Assembly (NCBI RefSeq): GCF_036967205.1
Contig: NZ_CP146023.1
Span: forward strand, 310,001-374,000
Source: Streptomyces sp. Q6
GTDB lineage: Bacteria > Actinomycetota > Actinomycetes > Streptomycetales > Streptomycetaceae
Reading direction: 5' to 3'
DNA length: 64,000 nucleotides
How positions within the stretch are numbered: the first letter of the stretch is position 1; each line of letters begins with the position of its first letter. A program made the translations under genes and the position numbers. Shown here in pieces: positions 43,208 to 52,418 of this stretch. The notes beneath the pieces are model-generated. The model worked only from the letters and a program-made list of their open reading frames with translations, was not told where the DNA came from and ran no database searches.

Positions 43208-44233
43208 ATGGACAACATCCTGGTCACCGGCGGTGCCGGTTTCATCGGCTCGCACTTCGTGAAGCGGCTTCTGGAGCGTGACGACGTTGCCACGGTGACC
43301 GTCCTGGACACGCTCACCTACGCCGGTCACAAGGCGAACCTGTCGGACTCCTTCATCTCCCCGAAGCTCAACTTTGAGCGCGGCAACATCCTCGACCAGC
43401 AGCTGGTCGACGAGCTCGTGCAACGCCACGACTATGTCGTCAACTTCGCGGCGGAGTCGCACGTCGACCGGTCCTTCTTCGAGGCCGGAACCTTCCTGGC
43501 GACCAACGTCCTGGGCACCCACGTCCTCCTCGATGCCGCCCACCGCAAGGGCATCGAGCGGTTCGTGCACGTCTCCACCGACGAGGTGTACGGGCCGCTG
43601 CCAAAGGGGCATGCGAGCGAGGCGTACCCGCTGCGGCCCACGGTGCCGTATGCGGCATCGAAGGCGGCGAGCGACCTCATCGCGCTCTCCTACCACCAGA
43701 CCTTCGGCGTACCGGTCTGCGTCACCCGCTCCAGCAACAACTACGGGCCCGCACAGCACCCCGAGAAGGTCATCCCACGGTTCATCAGCCACCTCCTCAA
43801 CGGCGAGCCGTGCACGTTGCACGGCAGCGGCCAGCACATCCGGAACTGGCTGCATGTCGAGGACAACTGCCAGGGCATCGAACTCGTCCTGCGCGAGGGC
43901 ACCCCCGGGGAGGTCTACAACATCGGCGGCGGCACCGACCTGACGAACAAGGACCTGACCGGGCTGATCCTGAGCGCCTGCGGCGCCGACTGGAGCCAGG
44001 TCAGCTATGTCGAGGACCGGCGGTCCAACGACGTCCGCTACGCCATGGACTGGTCCAAGGTGCGCGAGCTGGGCTACCGGCCGCGGCGGGACATGGAAGA
44101 AGGGCTGGCCGAGACCGTGCAGTGGTACCGGGACCACCCCGAGCGGCGGGCGCCGGCGCTGCGCGACCCCGAATCGACGCTGCCGGAGATCAGCCTCGCG
44201 AAGGCCGCGGAGAGGGGCATCACCCATGTCTGA
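43208..44233 (+). CDS. dTDP-glucose 4,6-dehydratase-like protein (RfbB family)
   Basis: 341 residues. NAD-binding TGGAGFIGSH at 7-16, the STDEVYG motif with Thr124-Asp125-Glu126 and the YAASK catalytic pair (Tyr148, Lys152) are all present, followed by TRSSNNYGPAQHPEKVIP and NWLHVEDNCQGI. The enzyme makes 4-keto-6-deoxy-glucose nucleotides, the entry to deoxy and amino sugars. No glucose-1-phosphate thymidylyltransferase lies nearby, so the precursor may come from elsewhere. It overlaps the ATP-grasp gene by 8 bp. Confidence 0.93.
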   Translation: MDNILVTGGAGFIGSHFVKRLLERDDVATVTVLDTLTYAGHKANLSDSFISPKLNFERGNILDQQLVDELVQRHDYVVNFAAESHVDRSFFEAGTFLATNVLGTHVLLDAAHRKGIERFVHVSTDEVYGPLPKGHASEAYPLRPTVPYAASKAASDLIALSYHQTFGVPVCVTRSSNNYGPAQHPEKVIPRFISHLLNGEPCTLHGSGQHIRNWLHVEDNCQGIELVLREGTPGEVYNIGGGTDLTNKDLTGLILSACGADWSQVSYVEDRRSNDVRYAMDWSKVRELGYRPRRDMEEGLAETVQWYRDHPERRAPALRDPESTLPEISLAKAAERGITHV

Positions 44234-45239
44234 GACTGGAATCATCCCGCCCAAGCGGATCGTGGTCACCGGGGTCGGCGCCGCTCCCGGCTTCGACCTC
44301 GCGCGGCATCTGCAACGCCTCCAGCACCATGTCATCTGCACGGACGCGCAACCGCTGGCGCCCGGCCTCCTCCTGCCGAGGGTGACGGCGCGCGTCACGC
44401 CGCGCGCCGACCACCCCGCCTACGCGGCGGCGATGGTGCAGCTCTGCCGACAGCTGCGTCCCGACGCCCTCATGGTCGGGATCGAGAACGACCTGCTCCC
44501 GCTGCTGGAGATCCGAGAAGACCTGGCTCGTGTGGGCGTGCGCCTGTGGCTGCCGGACGCGGCCTCGGTCGAAGCCTGCCTGGACAAGGCGGCCTTCCAC
44601 GAGGTCCTGGTCAAGGCAGGCGTCCCCACCGCCCGGACGGTGCTGCCCGAGCAGCTCGACGAGGTGCCCGAGGGCGAGGGCGCGCTGGTGGTCAAGCCGC
44701 GGCGCGGGCACGGCGCGCAGCACGTCCACATCTGCTCGACACACGAACAGGCCCGCGTGCTGTGTGAGCTGGTGCCCGAGCCGATGATCCAAGAGCGGCT
44801 GCTGGGCTACGAGTTCACGGCCGACTGCCTCGTGGACCGAACCGGCCGGGCCGCGGCGGTCCTGCGGTACCGCGCCCTGGTCAAGTCCGGGCTGTCGATG
44901 GTGTCCACGACCTTCCACGACGAACAGGTCGACGCGGTGGTGCGGCAGACCCTCGCGGCCGCCGGAGCCATGGGCCTGTGCTGCGTCCAGGGCTTCGTCG
45001 ACGACGCGCACCCCCAGCGGGTGCGCATCACCGAACTCAACGTGCGCATCGCCGGGGGCTTCGCCCTGGCCGAGGCCGCGGGCGCCGAACTGATCGGGCA
45101 GAGTCTGAACGCCATGTTCGGCCGCCACGTCGACCACTCCCGCCTCGCCTACCGGCCCGGCATCTTCCTGACCAAGTACGTCGAGACGCTGGCGAGCGGC
45201 GACCAGACCCTGCTGCCCGCACTGTCGGAGGTGTGCTGA
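44226..45239 (+). CDS. ATP-grasp ligase
   Basis: 337 residues. Rossmann-like start RIVVTGVGAAPGFDLARHL (pre-ATP-grasp), LMVGIENDLLPLLEIRE, then ATP-grasp motifs EACLDKAAFHEVLVKAGVP, GALVVKPRRGHGAQHV, PMIQERLLGYEFTADC and the metal-binding RITELNVRIAGGF. The fold joins a carboxylate to an amine or thiol via acyl-phosphate. In this operon it may attach an amino acid or acid to an amino sugar. Its stop overlaps the aminotransferase ATG (TGATG). Confidence 0.9.
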   Translation: MSETGIIPPKRIVVTGVGAAPGFDLARHLQRLQHHVICTDAQPLAPGLLLPRVTARVTPRADHPAYAAAMVQLCRQLRPDALMVGIENDLLPLLEIREDLARVGVRLWLPDAASVEACLDKAAFHEVLVKAGVPTARTVLPEQLDEVPEGEGALVVKPRRGHGAQHVHICSTHEQARVLCELVPEPMIQERLLGYEFTADCLVDRTGRAAAVLRYRALVKSGLSMVSTTFHDEQVDAVVRQTLAAAGAMGLCCVQGFVDDAHPQRVRITELNVRIAGGFALAEAAGAELIGQSLNAMFGRHVDHSRLAYRPGIFLTKYVETLASGDQTLLPALSEVC

Positions 45240-46378
45240 TGACCCGTGCGACTGCCCGGCCGGACGCCACCCGCAACGCCAGCCCCTACCTGTACGGGGG
45301 CGAGCAGGCCGCCGTGGACCAGATCCTCGCCAGCGGCCACTACGGGCACGGGCGGGCCACCGAGGACTTCGAGGAAGGCGTCGCCCGCTTCCTCGGCGTC
45401 GCCGACACGGTCGCCGTCAGCTCCGGAACCGCCGCCCTGCACCTGGCGCTCCTCGCCGCCGACCTGCGGCCGGACAGCGAGGTGATCGTGCCGTCGCTGA
45501 CCTTCTGCGCCACGATCCACGCGATCCTCGCCGCCGGCGCCCGGCCCCGTTTCGTCGACGTCCACCCGCACACCCTGTGCATCACCCCCGAGATCGTCGA
45601 AGCGGCCCTCACGCCGGCCACCGCCGCCGTCGTGCCCGTCCTGTTCGGCGGCCGGGCCGTGGACCTGACGCCGTTGCACGGCACGCTCGACCGGCGGGGG
45701 ATCACGGTCGTGGAGGACGCCGCGCACGCCTTCGGCTCCCGCTGCGGCACCCGCTGGGTGGGCTCCACGGGGGAGTTGACCTGCTTCAGCTTCGGCCCGA
45801 TCAAGAACATCACGTGCGGCCAGGGCGGCATGATCGTGCCCCGCACCCCGGCCGAGGCCGCCCGGCTACGCGGCCTGCGTTCCCTGGGTGTGCCCGCCTC
45901 GGCCGACCGCCGTGCGGCGGCCACCACCTACGAGGTGACGACGGTCGGATTCCGCGCCCACATGTCCACGCTCAACGCCGCGATCGGCACCGTCCAGCTC
46001 GCCCACTTCGCGGTCGCCGAGAGCACCCGCAAGCACCTGTGGCGGCAGTACGAGGCGGCGCTGAAGCCCATGCAGGGTGTCGATCTGGTGGACGTGGACG
46101 TGGACAACTCCGTACCACACCTGGCCGTGGTGAAGGTCCAAGACCGCGACCGGGTCTGGGAGTTCATGCACGCGCGCGGCATCGGCGTGGGCGTGCACTA
46201 CCCGCCCAACCACACCCAGCCCGCCTTCCGGCCCTGGCACCGGCCGCTGCCCGCCACCGAGCGCCTCGGCGAGGAGATCATGACGCTGCCCTTCCACCAG
46301 CACCTCGGCCCCGAGGACATCCACCGCGTGGTGGACACCCTGCAACAGGCCCTGGCCGCCGCCGGAGCAGGACGATGA
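45239..46378 (+). CDS. DegT/DnrJ/EryC1/StrS family aminotransferase
   Basis: 379 residues. PLP lysine in SFGPIKNITCGQGG (Lys189), the Asp in VVEDAAHAFGS (Asp160), SSGTAALHLAL at 61-71 and a late VHYPPNHTQPAF confirm the family of sugar aminotransferases. It likely aminates the keto sugar made by the dehydratase. ATGA overlap with the phosphatase gene shows one transcript. Confidence 0.92.
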   Translation: MTRATARPDATRNASPYLYGGEQAAVDQILASGHYGHGRATEDFEEGVARFLGVADTVAVSSGTAALHLALLAADLRPDSEVIVPSLTFCATIHAILAAGARPRFVDVHPHTLCITPEIVEAALTPATAAVVPVLFGGRAVDLTPLHGTLDRRGITVVEDAAHAFGSRCGTRWVGSTGELTCFSFGPIKNITCGQGGMIVPRTPAEAARLRGLRSLGVPASADRRAAATTYEVTTVGFRAHMSTLNAAIGTVQLAHFAVAESTRKHLWRQYEAALKPMQGVDLVDVDVDNSVPHLAVVKVQDRDRVWEFMHARGIGVGVHYPPNHTQPAFRPWHRPLPATERLGEEIMTLPFHQHLGPEDIHRVVDTLQQALAAAGAGR

Positions 46379-46803
46379 CCGGCCGGCCGCGCCGCATCCT
46401 GACCGTGTGTCTGGGCAACTACTGCCGCAGCCCCCTGGCCGCCCGCATCCTCGCCGACCGGGCCGGGGACGCGGCCGAGGTCCGCTCAGCGGGCCTGGTC
46501 GACAAGTGGGTCGGCCACACCGCCCACCCGGACATGATCGCCGCCGCAGCGGTGCGCGGCTACGACCTCCTGGACCACGCGCCCGCCCCCGTCGACCGGG
46601 CCGCGCTCGACTGGGCCGACCTCGTCCTCGCGATGGACCATTCCGTGCTGGAGAAGCTGCTCCTCATCGCAGACGACAACGCGCACAAGATCCGCCTCTA
46701 TCTCGACGGCCAGGACGTGCCCGACCCGATCGGCCAGCCGATGGCCGCCTTCACCCGCTGCGCGCAGATCATCGAGACCGGAGCCGCACGCCACCTCCGC
46801 TAA
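46375..46803 (+). CDS. Low-molecular-weight protein tyrosine phosphatase-like protein
   Basis: 142 residues. P-loop VCLGNYCRSP with Cys12 and Arg18, and the general acid Asp in VPDPIGQ (about Asp117; Tyr/Trp of the usual DPY is replaced by Ile). In polysaccharide loci these enzymes oppose tyrosine kinases; in some biosynthetic clusters relatives act on sugar phosphates. It is the last gene of the plus-strand set and its TAA overlaps the stop of the convergent MurG-like gene. Confidence 0.9.
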   Translation: MTGRPRRILTVCLGNYCRSPLAARILADRAGDAAEVRSAGLVDKWVGHTAHPDMIAAAAVRGYDLLDHAPAPVDRAALDWADLVLAMDHSVLEKLLLIADDNAHKIRLYLDGQDVPDPIGQPMAAFTRCAQIIETGAARHLR

Positions 46804-47969
46804 CGGCCGGCAACCGACAGGACGAGATCCACCAGCCGCTCGGCGGCATCGGGACGCCCCTGCGTGCGGGCCTGCGCGGCCATCTGCGTGCGCCGGCCCG
46901 GGTCGGCGAGCAGCGGAGCGACTGCCTCGCGCAACCGCTCGGCGGTGACCTCGCCCGTCAGCGCGAGCGCCGCGCCGACCTTCTCCAGATGCTCGGCGTT
47001 GTGGGCCTGCTCGTTCCCGGCCGAAGTCGCCAGCGGCACCAGCACGGACGCCTTGCCCAACGCGGTGAGTTCGGCGATCGTGCCCGCACCACTGCGGGAG
47101 ATCACGACGTCGGCGAGCGCAAGCACGTCGGGCAGCTCGGGCCCGACGTACGCGGTCAGATGGTGGCGCGCGGCGAGCTGCGGGGCGAGCGCCGCCGCAC
47201 TGCGGCGCAGCTCGTCGACGTGGTCGGGGCCGCACTGGTGGATGACGTTCGCCCGCTCCAGGAGCCAGGGCAGCAGATCGCGTACGAGGGTGTTGATCTG
47301 GAGCGAGCCCTGGGCCCCTCCGGTGACGTACACGGTGGGCAGCCGCCGGTCGAAGCCGCCCAGCCCGAGGGCCTGTACGGCCTTGTCCGGCTGCCCGGAC
47401 AACACCTCGGGCCGCACCGGGTTGCCGGTGACCACCGCGCGGTCGCGAACGCCTTCGGGCAGCAGCGACAGACTGGACTCGGAGGACACAGCGATCCCAC
47501 TGGCGGCACCGGCGAGCGTCTTGTTGGCCAGGCCCAGCCGCACGGTCTGCTCGTGCACAACGAGCGGGACGCGGCACAGCCGGGTGGCGGCGATCCCGAC
47601 CGGGACAGCCACATAGCCGCCGGTCGCCAGCACCACATCCGGGCGGAAGTTGTTGATCGCCTTGCGGGCCTGCATGACACCGAGCGGCACGCGGCTCATA
47701 TCGGCGACGTTCGCAGGCGACGCCATCTTGATCGGGTTCTTCGAGCGACGGATCTTGCCCACCGCCACCGAGGCGAACGCGATGCCCTCACCAGCGGCGA
47801 CCCGCTCCTCCAGGCTGTCGGCCTTGCCCACCCACAGGACGTCAAGGCCACCGCCCACGGCCGTCAACCGGGCCTGAAGCGTGCGCACCGCGGTGAGGGC
47901 CGGATAGGTGTGCCCGCCGGTCCCGCCACCGGTCACGATCAGGCGAAGCGGGGGGTGAACGCTGCTCAC
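46800..47969 (-). CDS. MurG-like glycosyltransferase (GT28 family)
   Basis: 389 residues from a GTG at 47969. N-terminal GGGTGGH loop at about 14-20, VLATGGYVAVPVGIAATRL, and C-terminal nucleotide-sugar motifs VYVTGGAQGS, NVIHQCGPDH and ISRSGAGTIAELTALGK. MurG moves GlcNAc to lipid I. There is no cell-wall cluster here, so it is a second copy probably recruited to transfer the sugar made by the facing operon. It shares a 2-base stop overlap with the phosphatase gene and lies on the opposite strand. Confidence 0.9.
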   Translation of the reverse strand: MSSVHPPLRLIVTGGGTGGHTYPALTAVRTLQARLTAVGGGLDVLWVGKADSLEERVAAGEGIAFASVAVGKIRRSKNPIKMASPANVADMSRVPLGVMQARKAINNFRPDVVLATGGYVAVPVGIAATRLCRVPLVVHEQTVRLGLANKTLAGAASGIAVSSESSLSLLPEGVRDRAVVTGNPVRPEVLSGQPDKAVQALGLGGFDRRLPTVYVTGGAQGSLQINTLVRDLLPWLLERANVIHQCGPDHVDELRRSAAALAPQLAARHHLTAYVGPELPDVLALADVVISRSGAGTIAELTALGKASVLVPLATSAGNEQAHNAEHLEKVGAALALTGEVTAERLREAVAPLLADPGRRTQMAAQARTQGRPDAAERLVDLVLSVAGR

Positions 47970-48399
47970 AGGAACGGCTCCAGTCGCTCTCGAACCTTGC
48001 TGGGGATCGGGCCGTCTCCGCGCCCGGATGACGCCGAGCCTGCCACGCTGAACTCCAGGACACCGAATCCACGCAAGCAGCACAGGCGTTTTGCGGAATC
48101 CGGTCGATTCCGGGCCGGAGACCCGGCTGCCTGTGTGGACAGTGACGTAGTAGCTCCACGTCTCACCCAACAGGGTGGTCTCCGGGAGCGGTGCCACGGC
48201 TGCACGGTCCCCGAAGGGTACTTTTGTCCCAGCCTGGCCCGAGCGAGGGGCCAGTTCCGGGCGCCTCATCCGACCTGCGGGCGTCGTCGGGAAACCTTCT
48301 TCGCCGTTACACCTTCCCAACTCGGTTTCCGCACTTCCTGCACCAACAACACCGCGTTGTTCAGAGCCCGGTCGGGGGCCAGTGCCGAAAGGACACGCG
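47970..48399. other. Divergent intergenic region
   Basis: About 430 bp between the MurG-like gene and the 48400 gene. It should contain both promoters. I see no protein-like frame. Confidence 0.45.
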
Positions 48400-50301
48400 A
48401 TGTTGCTGCATGACGTTGCTTCCGCGCGCGCGGACTTCACCAAGGAGTCACTCGAAGGAGTCCGCGCCCGCGTGGGCGAACTACCCGGCTACTCCCGGCT
48501 GGTGCCCGCGGCGCGCAGTCGACAGGCCCTGCTGGAATCCCTGCTGCTCGGCGCGCTGACAGCGCCCGCGGGTGGCCTGGCGGCCTTCTGTATCGCCCAG
48601 GTCGTCCCGCAGGAGCAGCGCCTCGACGTCCACCTCACGCACGGCGAGGCATTTCTCCCCTTCTTCGACCTGCTGCCCTCACGGGACCAGGACAAGACGA
48701 TCCACGGGGTCGGCGGCCTGCGGGCACAGCCCGCCGGGCGGGGTATCGATGTCTGGTTCGACGGCCAGGAAGGCAGCGCCCTGTTGCATGTGTCCTGCCG
48801 CGGCGTCGACATGATCCCCCTGCTTAGCGACCACGAAAGCACCGAAAAGGCCCTAGGCCGACGCCCGTTGTGGACCCACAGCACACCGCCGCCGCGCGCC
48901 GCACGGGGCGGGCGGCCCCGTACGCGGCGCCGCGACGCTCCGATTACCCCGCCGACCCTCACTGAGCGCCACGGCACTTCCATGTACCTGGCCAGCGCCC
49001 TGTTGCGCCGGCCCGGTCTGTGGGAACGCCTCGCCGGGCATCAAGGGGTCCGTGTCGTCAGCGAGGAAGCTGATCACGGACTGGACTGGCACGTGCGCCG
49101 GAGGGTGGGGCCGGAGGTGCCACCGCACGACGACCGGCTTGCCGCCGTGCTGGAGAACACGCTCGCCGGCCCCGGCCTCGTGATGGACCGCACGACGCAC
49201 GAGTGTGGGCCGAGCGCGTGCCACATGCGTTTCATCCCCCGCCTCCACGGCGACGGCTGGGACGGCATCCTGACCGTGACCACCACCAGCGTCCCCTCCG
49301 ATACCCCCGTGCCGGCGACACGCCGCCCCCGCCCCTTCTCTGTTCTTGGTGAGCAACAGACCGCCGACGGCCCCGCTTGCCTCCCCCCACTCCGACCGAA
49401 CGCCCCCGGCCGGGTGCTGCAGTTGGAGATGCCGCCGATGACCTCGGACAACTTCACGCCCCGGCGGTTCGCCGAACAGTTGGGCGCCGCCTGGGCACTG
49501 CACGGTGAGCGGGTACTGCTTGTCGGATCCGCACGCAGCACAGTGCCCCGACGACCTTGGCGCTCCGTCCCGCAGTGGCCTCATACGGAGCGGCCCAAAG
49601 CACCTACATCAGGGACTCTTTGGCAACCCGCGCGTCTGGTGTCTGGTGCGGGCGCGCTGTACGAGCACGTGAGCGACCTGTCCCTCGAGGCGTTGGCAGA
49701 TCTCGTTGCCTGGGCACGGGTGCACTTCGACTGGATCCTCCTTGCGGACGACTGGATCCACAATCACCTGTGCCCGGGGTCGCTTGAGGGCATCGCCGAC
49801 GAGTATCTGCTGCTGAGTAACGACCAGGGGTTCGAGGTCAATGTCTCGGTGAGCCATCCGCGACACCGGACGGCCACGGGAGAAGGGATCCCGCTCACGC
49901 CGGCGGAGGCCGCCATGGTGTGGCGGGAGAGAACCCTGCGCCACGTTCCGGTGGACACGATCCCCGTGACCGGCGTTCTCCTCATGGCCGACGAGGCCGA
50001 AGAGCCCCAACTGCACCGCGCGTTCGTTGCCGAAGCCGACCGCGTTCTCGCCCGGCTGGGGACACCCGTACTGGGACGCTTTCCCGCCCGCCTGGTTCGA
50101 GGAGGGCGCACGGTTCTGGACCACGAGCCGGAGGAAGCCGATGGGAGCCTGTGTGACGTCGCGCGAGCCGTGGCGATCGAGATGAAGGCCACGCTCTCGG
50201 CTCCTGAGGGAACGAGAACAGACTCCCCAGTACGGCCGTGCGGGTGTTTGTCCAGTTCGTGCGGATGCACCCCGACGTCGGCCCTCGTTGCCCGGGCATG
50301 A
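48400..50301 (+). CDS. Large hypothetical protein, possible ParA-like fold without P-loop
   Basis: 633 residues, ATG at 48400 with AAAGGA upstream. An N-terminal domain (LVPAARSRQALLESLLLGAL; VSCRGVDMIPLLS), a middle domain (MYLASALLRRPGLWERLAGH) and a C-terminal half with the strand order of a ParA/MinD protein: GERVLLVGSARSTVP, FDWILLADDW, YLLLSNDQ, TIPVTGVLLMADEAEEPQL. The P-loop is absent. It ends in Cys-rich CGCLSSSCGC. The fold assignment is tentative. ATGA overlap with the next small gene. Confidence 0.65.
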   Translation: MLLHDVASARADFTKESLEGVRARVGELPGYSRLVPAARSRQALLESLLLGALTAPAGGLAAFCIAQVVPQEQRLDVHLTHGEAFLPFFDLLPSRDQDKTIHGVGGLRAQPAGRGIDVWFDGQEGSALLHVSCRGVDMIPLLSDHESTEKALGRRPLWTHSTPPPRAARGGRPRTRRRDAPITPPTLTERHGTSMYLASALLRRPGLWERLAGHQGVRVVSEEADHGLDWHVRRRVGPEVPPHDDRLAAVLENTLAGPGLVMDRTTHECGPSACHMRFIPRLHGDGWDGILTVTTTSVPSDTPVPATRRPRPFSVLGEQQTADGPACLPPLRPNAPGRVLQLEMPPMTSDNFTPRRFAEQLGAAWALHGERVLLVGSARSTVPRRPWRSVPQWPHTERPKAPTSGTLWQPARLVSGAGALYEHVSDLSLEALADLVAWARVHFDWILLADDWIHNHLCPGSLEGIADEYLLLSNDQGFEVNVSVSHPRHRTATGEGIPLTPAEAAMVWRERTLRHVPVDTIPVTGVLLMADEAEEPQLHRAFVAEADRVLARLGTPVLGRFPARLVRGGRTVLDHEPEEADGSLCDVARAVAIEMKATLSAPEGTRTDSPVRPCGCLSSSCGCTPTSALVARA

Positions 50302-50492
50302 GTACGGACACCGACCACCTCGTTCCCGCGCAGGGCGCGCTCGCCCGCCGCCTGGAGATGCTCACGCTGGAGGAGACGCGCGACCTGCTGCAGCTACTCC
50401 AGATGATCACCGGTGTCGTGAGAAGCCGAGAACCCTGCTGCAGGCAAAGCCGGTTGGTCCCGGGCGTTGCGCGGACGGCAGTTCGATGCTGA
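50298..50492 (+). CDS. Small helical protein coupled to the 48400 gene
   Basis: 64 residues. The ATG at 50298 overlaps the upstream stop as ATGA. The first 40 residues are helical and Leu-rich (MLTLEETRDLLQLLQMITGV). The end is basic with Cys residues. It shares 7 bases with the start of the next gene, so all three are translated together. No family recognised. Confidence 0.55.
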   Translation: MSTDTDHLVPAQGALARRLEMLTLEETRDLLQLLQMITGVVRSREPCCRQSRLVPGVARTAVRC

Positions 50493-51151
50493 CGGCCGAG
50501 GGAGAGTTCTTCGCCGGCCTGGCCGACCGGTATCCCGGCACCTATTACCTCGTCCCTGACGTGGAGCGCGTCGATGATCTGCGGCGGGTGCGCGGCGAGC
50601 TGCCCGCAGCCCCGTGGCGCACGCTTGTCGCAGACATGCTGCGGCTGCACGTCGCCGACGACGCGGAGGTCCTGGAGCAGCGGCCGGCAGCGGACTTGTT
50701 GCCCGGAGACATGCTGCCCGGGTGGCCCGAAGGCACCGTGACCGCAGTGCCCTGTCCCTGCTGGCGGTGGGGCTCGGCCGTGTCGGACGACCCCGTGCTG
50801 AGCCAACCCGATCACCGGCATCTGATCGAGATCAACCACGAGGACGTCGGCATCTCGGCAGACGAACTCCTGCTGGTGGTCGAACACCGCCTCACGTTCC
50901 TGTTCTGCGACGAAGTGCTGGTGCTGTCCGCATGTGTTCCCGGACTCGACATCGACGTGATCATGGCGGCGAAAGGCGAGTTGCCGACCGTGTACACGCC
51001 GTTCGAAACCCTCTACTCCGCCGCTTTCCACGACGCCGTGGCTCACGCGGTGTGGGAGACCGCCCAGGACGAGCCGGCGCCAGGAGCCGAACGCGCACAC
51101 CCCTTGATCCTGGGCCTGCTGGAACTGGTGGAAGCGGGCTGCGTGCCGTAA
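50486..51151 (+). CDS. Hypothetical protein, third gene of the coupled set
   Basis: 221 residues from the ATG at 50486, inside the end of the previous gene. Composition is that of a folded soluble protein: EFFAGLADRYPGTYYLVPDV, RHLIEINHEDVGISADELLL, VEHRLTFLFCDEVLVLSACV. No motif I can name. Coupling to the two preceding genes suggests that the three form a complex. Confidence 0.65.
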   Translation: MLTAEGEFFAGLADRYPGTYYLVPDVERVDDLRRVRGELPAAPWRTLVADMLRLHVADDAEVLEQRPAADLLPGDMLPGWPEGTVTAVPCPCWRWGSAVSDDPVLSQPDHRHLIEINHEDVGISADELLLVVEHRLTFLFCDEVLVLSACVPGLDIDVIMAAKGELPTVYTPFETLYSAAFHDAVAHAVWETAQDEPAPGAERAHPLILGLLELVEAGCVP

Positions 51152-51263
51152 AGAGGCAGTGCGCCGGGATGCTCTGGGCGCGGTGAGGGTCGGCCCCGGG
51201 TGTGCGACCGCCCCTCACGCTGACCTGACGTGGCCGCGCCGTCACGAGGGCAGGCCCCGCCGC

Positions 51264-51560
51264 TCAGACGTCCGGCCCTCCGGCCGAGTTGTCGGTGCTC
51301 GCGGCGCTGTCGACCTCCAGTACGGAGCGCAACCGCGCGGTGCCGCCGGGATGAAGCTCAAGGTCGTTGGCCCGATTGATGAGCGCACGGCGCCCCGGAT
51401 AGGCGCGCTCGGCGACCTGCACGTCCCGCTCGTCGAACTCGCCGTAGAAGTACACGACGCCGTCGATCATCTCGGTCTTCCAGGCGCCCGTGGGCCAGCG
51501 GGCGAGGAACGCCTCGAAGGTCATCGGCTCGGAGGCCGGTGGCAGATCAGGTCCGAACAC
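51264..51560 (-). CDS. Small protein resembling the start of Uma2 proteins
   Basis: 98 residues, GTG at 51560. MTFEAFLARWPTGAWKTEMI then DGVVYFYGEFDERDVQVAER resembles the N-terminal strand-loop-strand of Uma2-like nucleases, but the catalytic part is missing. It could be a small immunity-type protein instead. The gene stands alone. Confidence 0.5.
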   Translation of the reverse strand: MFGPDLPPASEPMTFEAFLARWPTGAWKTEMIDGVVYFYGEFDERDVQVAERAYPGRRALINRANDLELHPGGTARLRSVLEVDSAASTDNSAGGPDV

Positions 51561-51764
51561 AGTTGCCTCATCGTGAGCTGATCGACGGGAGTGCGCGGCG
51601 CGGGCCGTAAGTATGTGGCTCGTCGGACCCGCACCGCGGCCACACCCTATGCCGCAGGACCGGATCGGCCGAACACGAAGCGGAGCGAGACCTGCGGCTG
51701 CCGGTGGCGCCGAATGCGCGGGATACGGCGAGGCCGACCATGGGTCAGCGGCCTCGGGTCGCCC

Positions 51765-52004
51765 CTACTCTCCGGGAGCAGAGGCATCGACGGATGTGTC
51801 GTCCGGCCATGCATCGATGACGGTCTCGTTCGCCGTGTCGTACAGCTCAACGCGGACGTCCGTCTTCCCGTACAGGCCGATCCAGTCGCCGGACTTCTTG
51901 GCGGCGACGGCTGGTTCGTCCCACCAGCCGGTCTTTGCGTCGCGGTCGGCGAAGGCGACGACGACGCGGTACCGGCCCGGTGGAACGCTCATGACGGAGA
52001 TCAT
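51765..52004 (-). CDS. Small hypothetical protein (79 aa)
   Basis: ATG at 52004 with GACAGG upstream. Beta-rich and acidic: SVPPGRYRVVVAFADRDAK, IGLYGKTDVRVELYDTANET. It looks like the C-terminal half of a larger small-protein family whose N-terminus is lost, or a short immunity-like protein. No helix or signal. Confidence 0.45.
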   Translation of the reverse strand: MISVMSVPPGRYRVVVAFADRDAKTGWWDEPAVAAKKSGDWIGLYGKTDVRVELYDTANETVIDAWPDDTSVDASAPGE

Positions 52005-52081
52005 GTCAGAACCTGTCTTTGAACCCTGGGCGTTGGGACATGCATGTAGAGACTGGGCAGAGCGTCAAGGAAGGCGGCTAG

Positions 52082-52306
52082 GTGTCGGAATCACACGACG
52101 GCCGTTGCCACGGGCGTCAGCCCAAGGCATGGGGTCTCGTAGCTGCTGGAGTGCTCGTTGTAGCGCTGGGGTACGCGATCGACCGCTTACTGGTCGTGGG
52201 GACTGGCGAAACCGTCGACACCATGGCGTGGCTTATCAGTGGAGCGGGCCTGACGATGACCCTTGTGGGCGCATTCCGGCTCGTGCGATCCGTGGAGCGC
52301 CCCTGA
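52082..52306 (+). CDS. Small two-helix membrane protein
   Basis: 74 residues, GTG at 52082 with GGAAGG about 8 bp upstream. Two membrane segments (AWGLVAAGVLVVALGYAID; AWLISGAGLTMTLVGAFRLV) with a short basic tail. No family recognised. Confidence 0.5.
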   Translation: MSESHDGRCHGRQPKAWGLVAAGVLVVALGYAIDRLLVVGTGETVDTMAWLISGAGLTMTLVGAFRLVRSVERP

Positions 52307-52418
52307 CGAAGCTCGGAACCGAACTCGCCCGCGTAAGTTGAGGCGTTGGCATCGTGAGGTGTCTGCGTTGAAACGACGTCGCGACCCACGCACATAGCCA
52401 CAGCGGCAAAGCGGTGGC

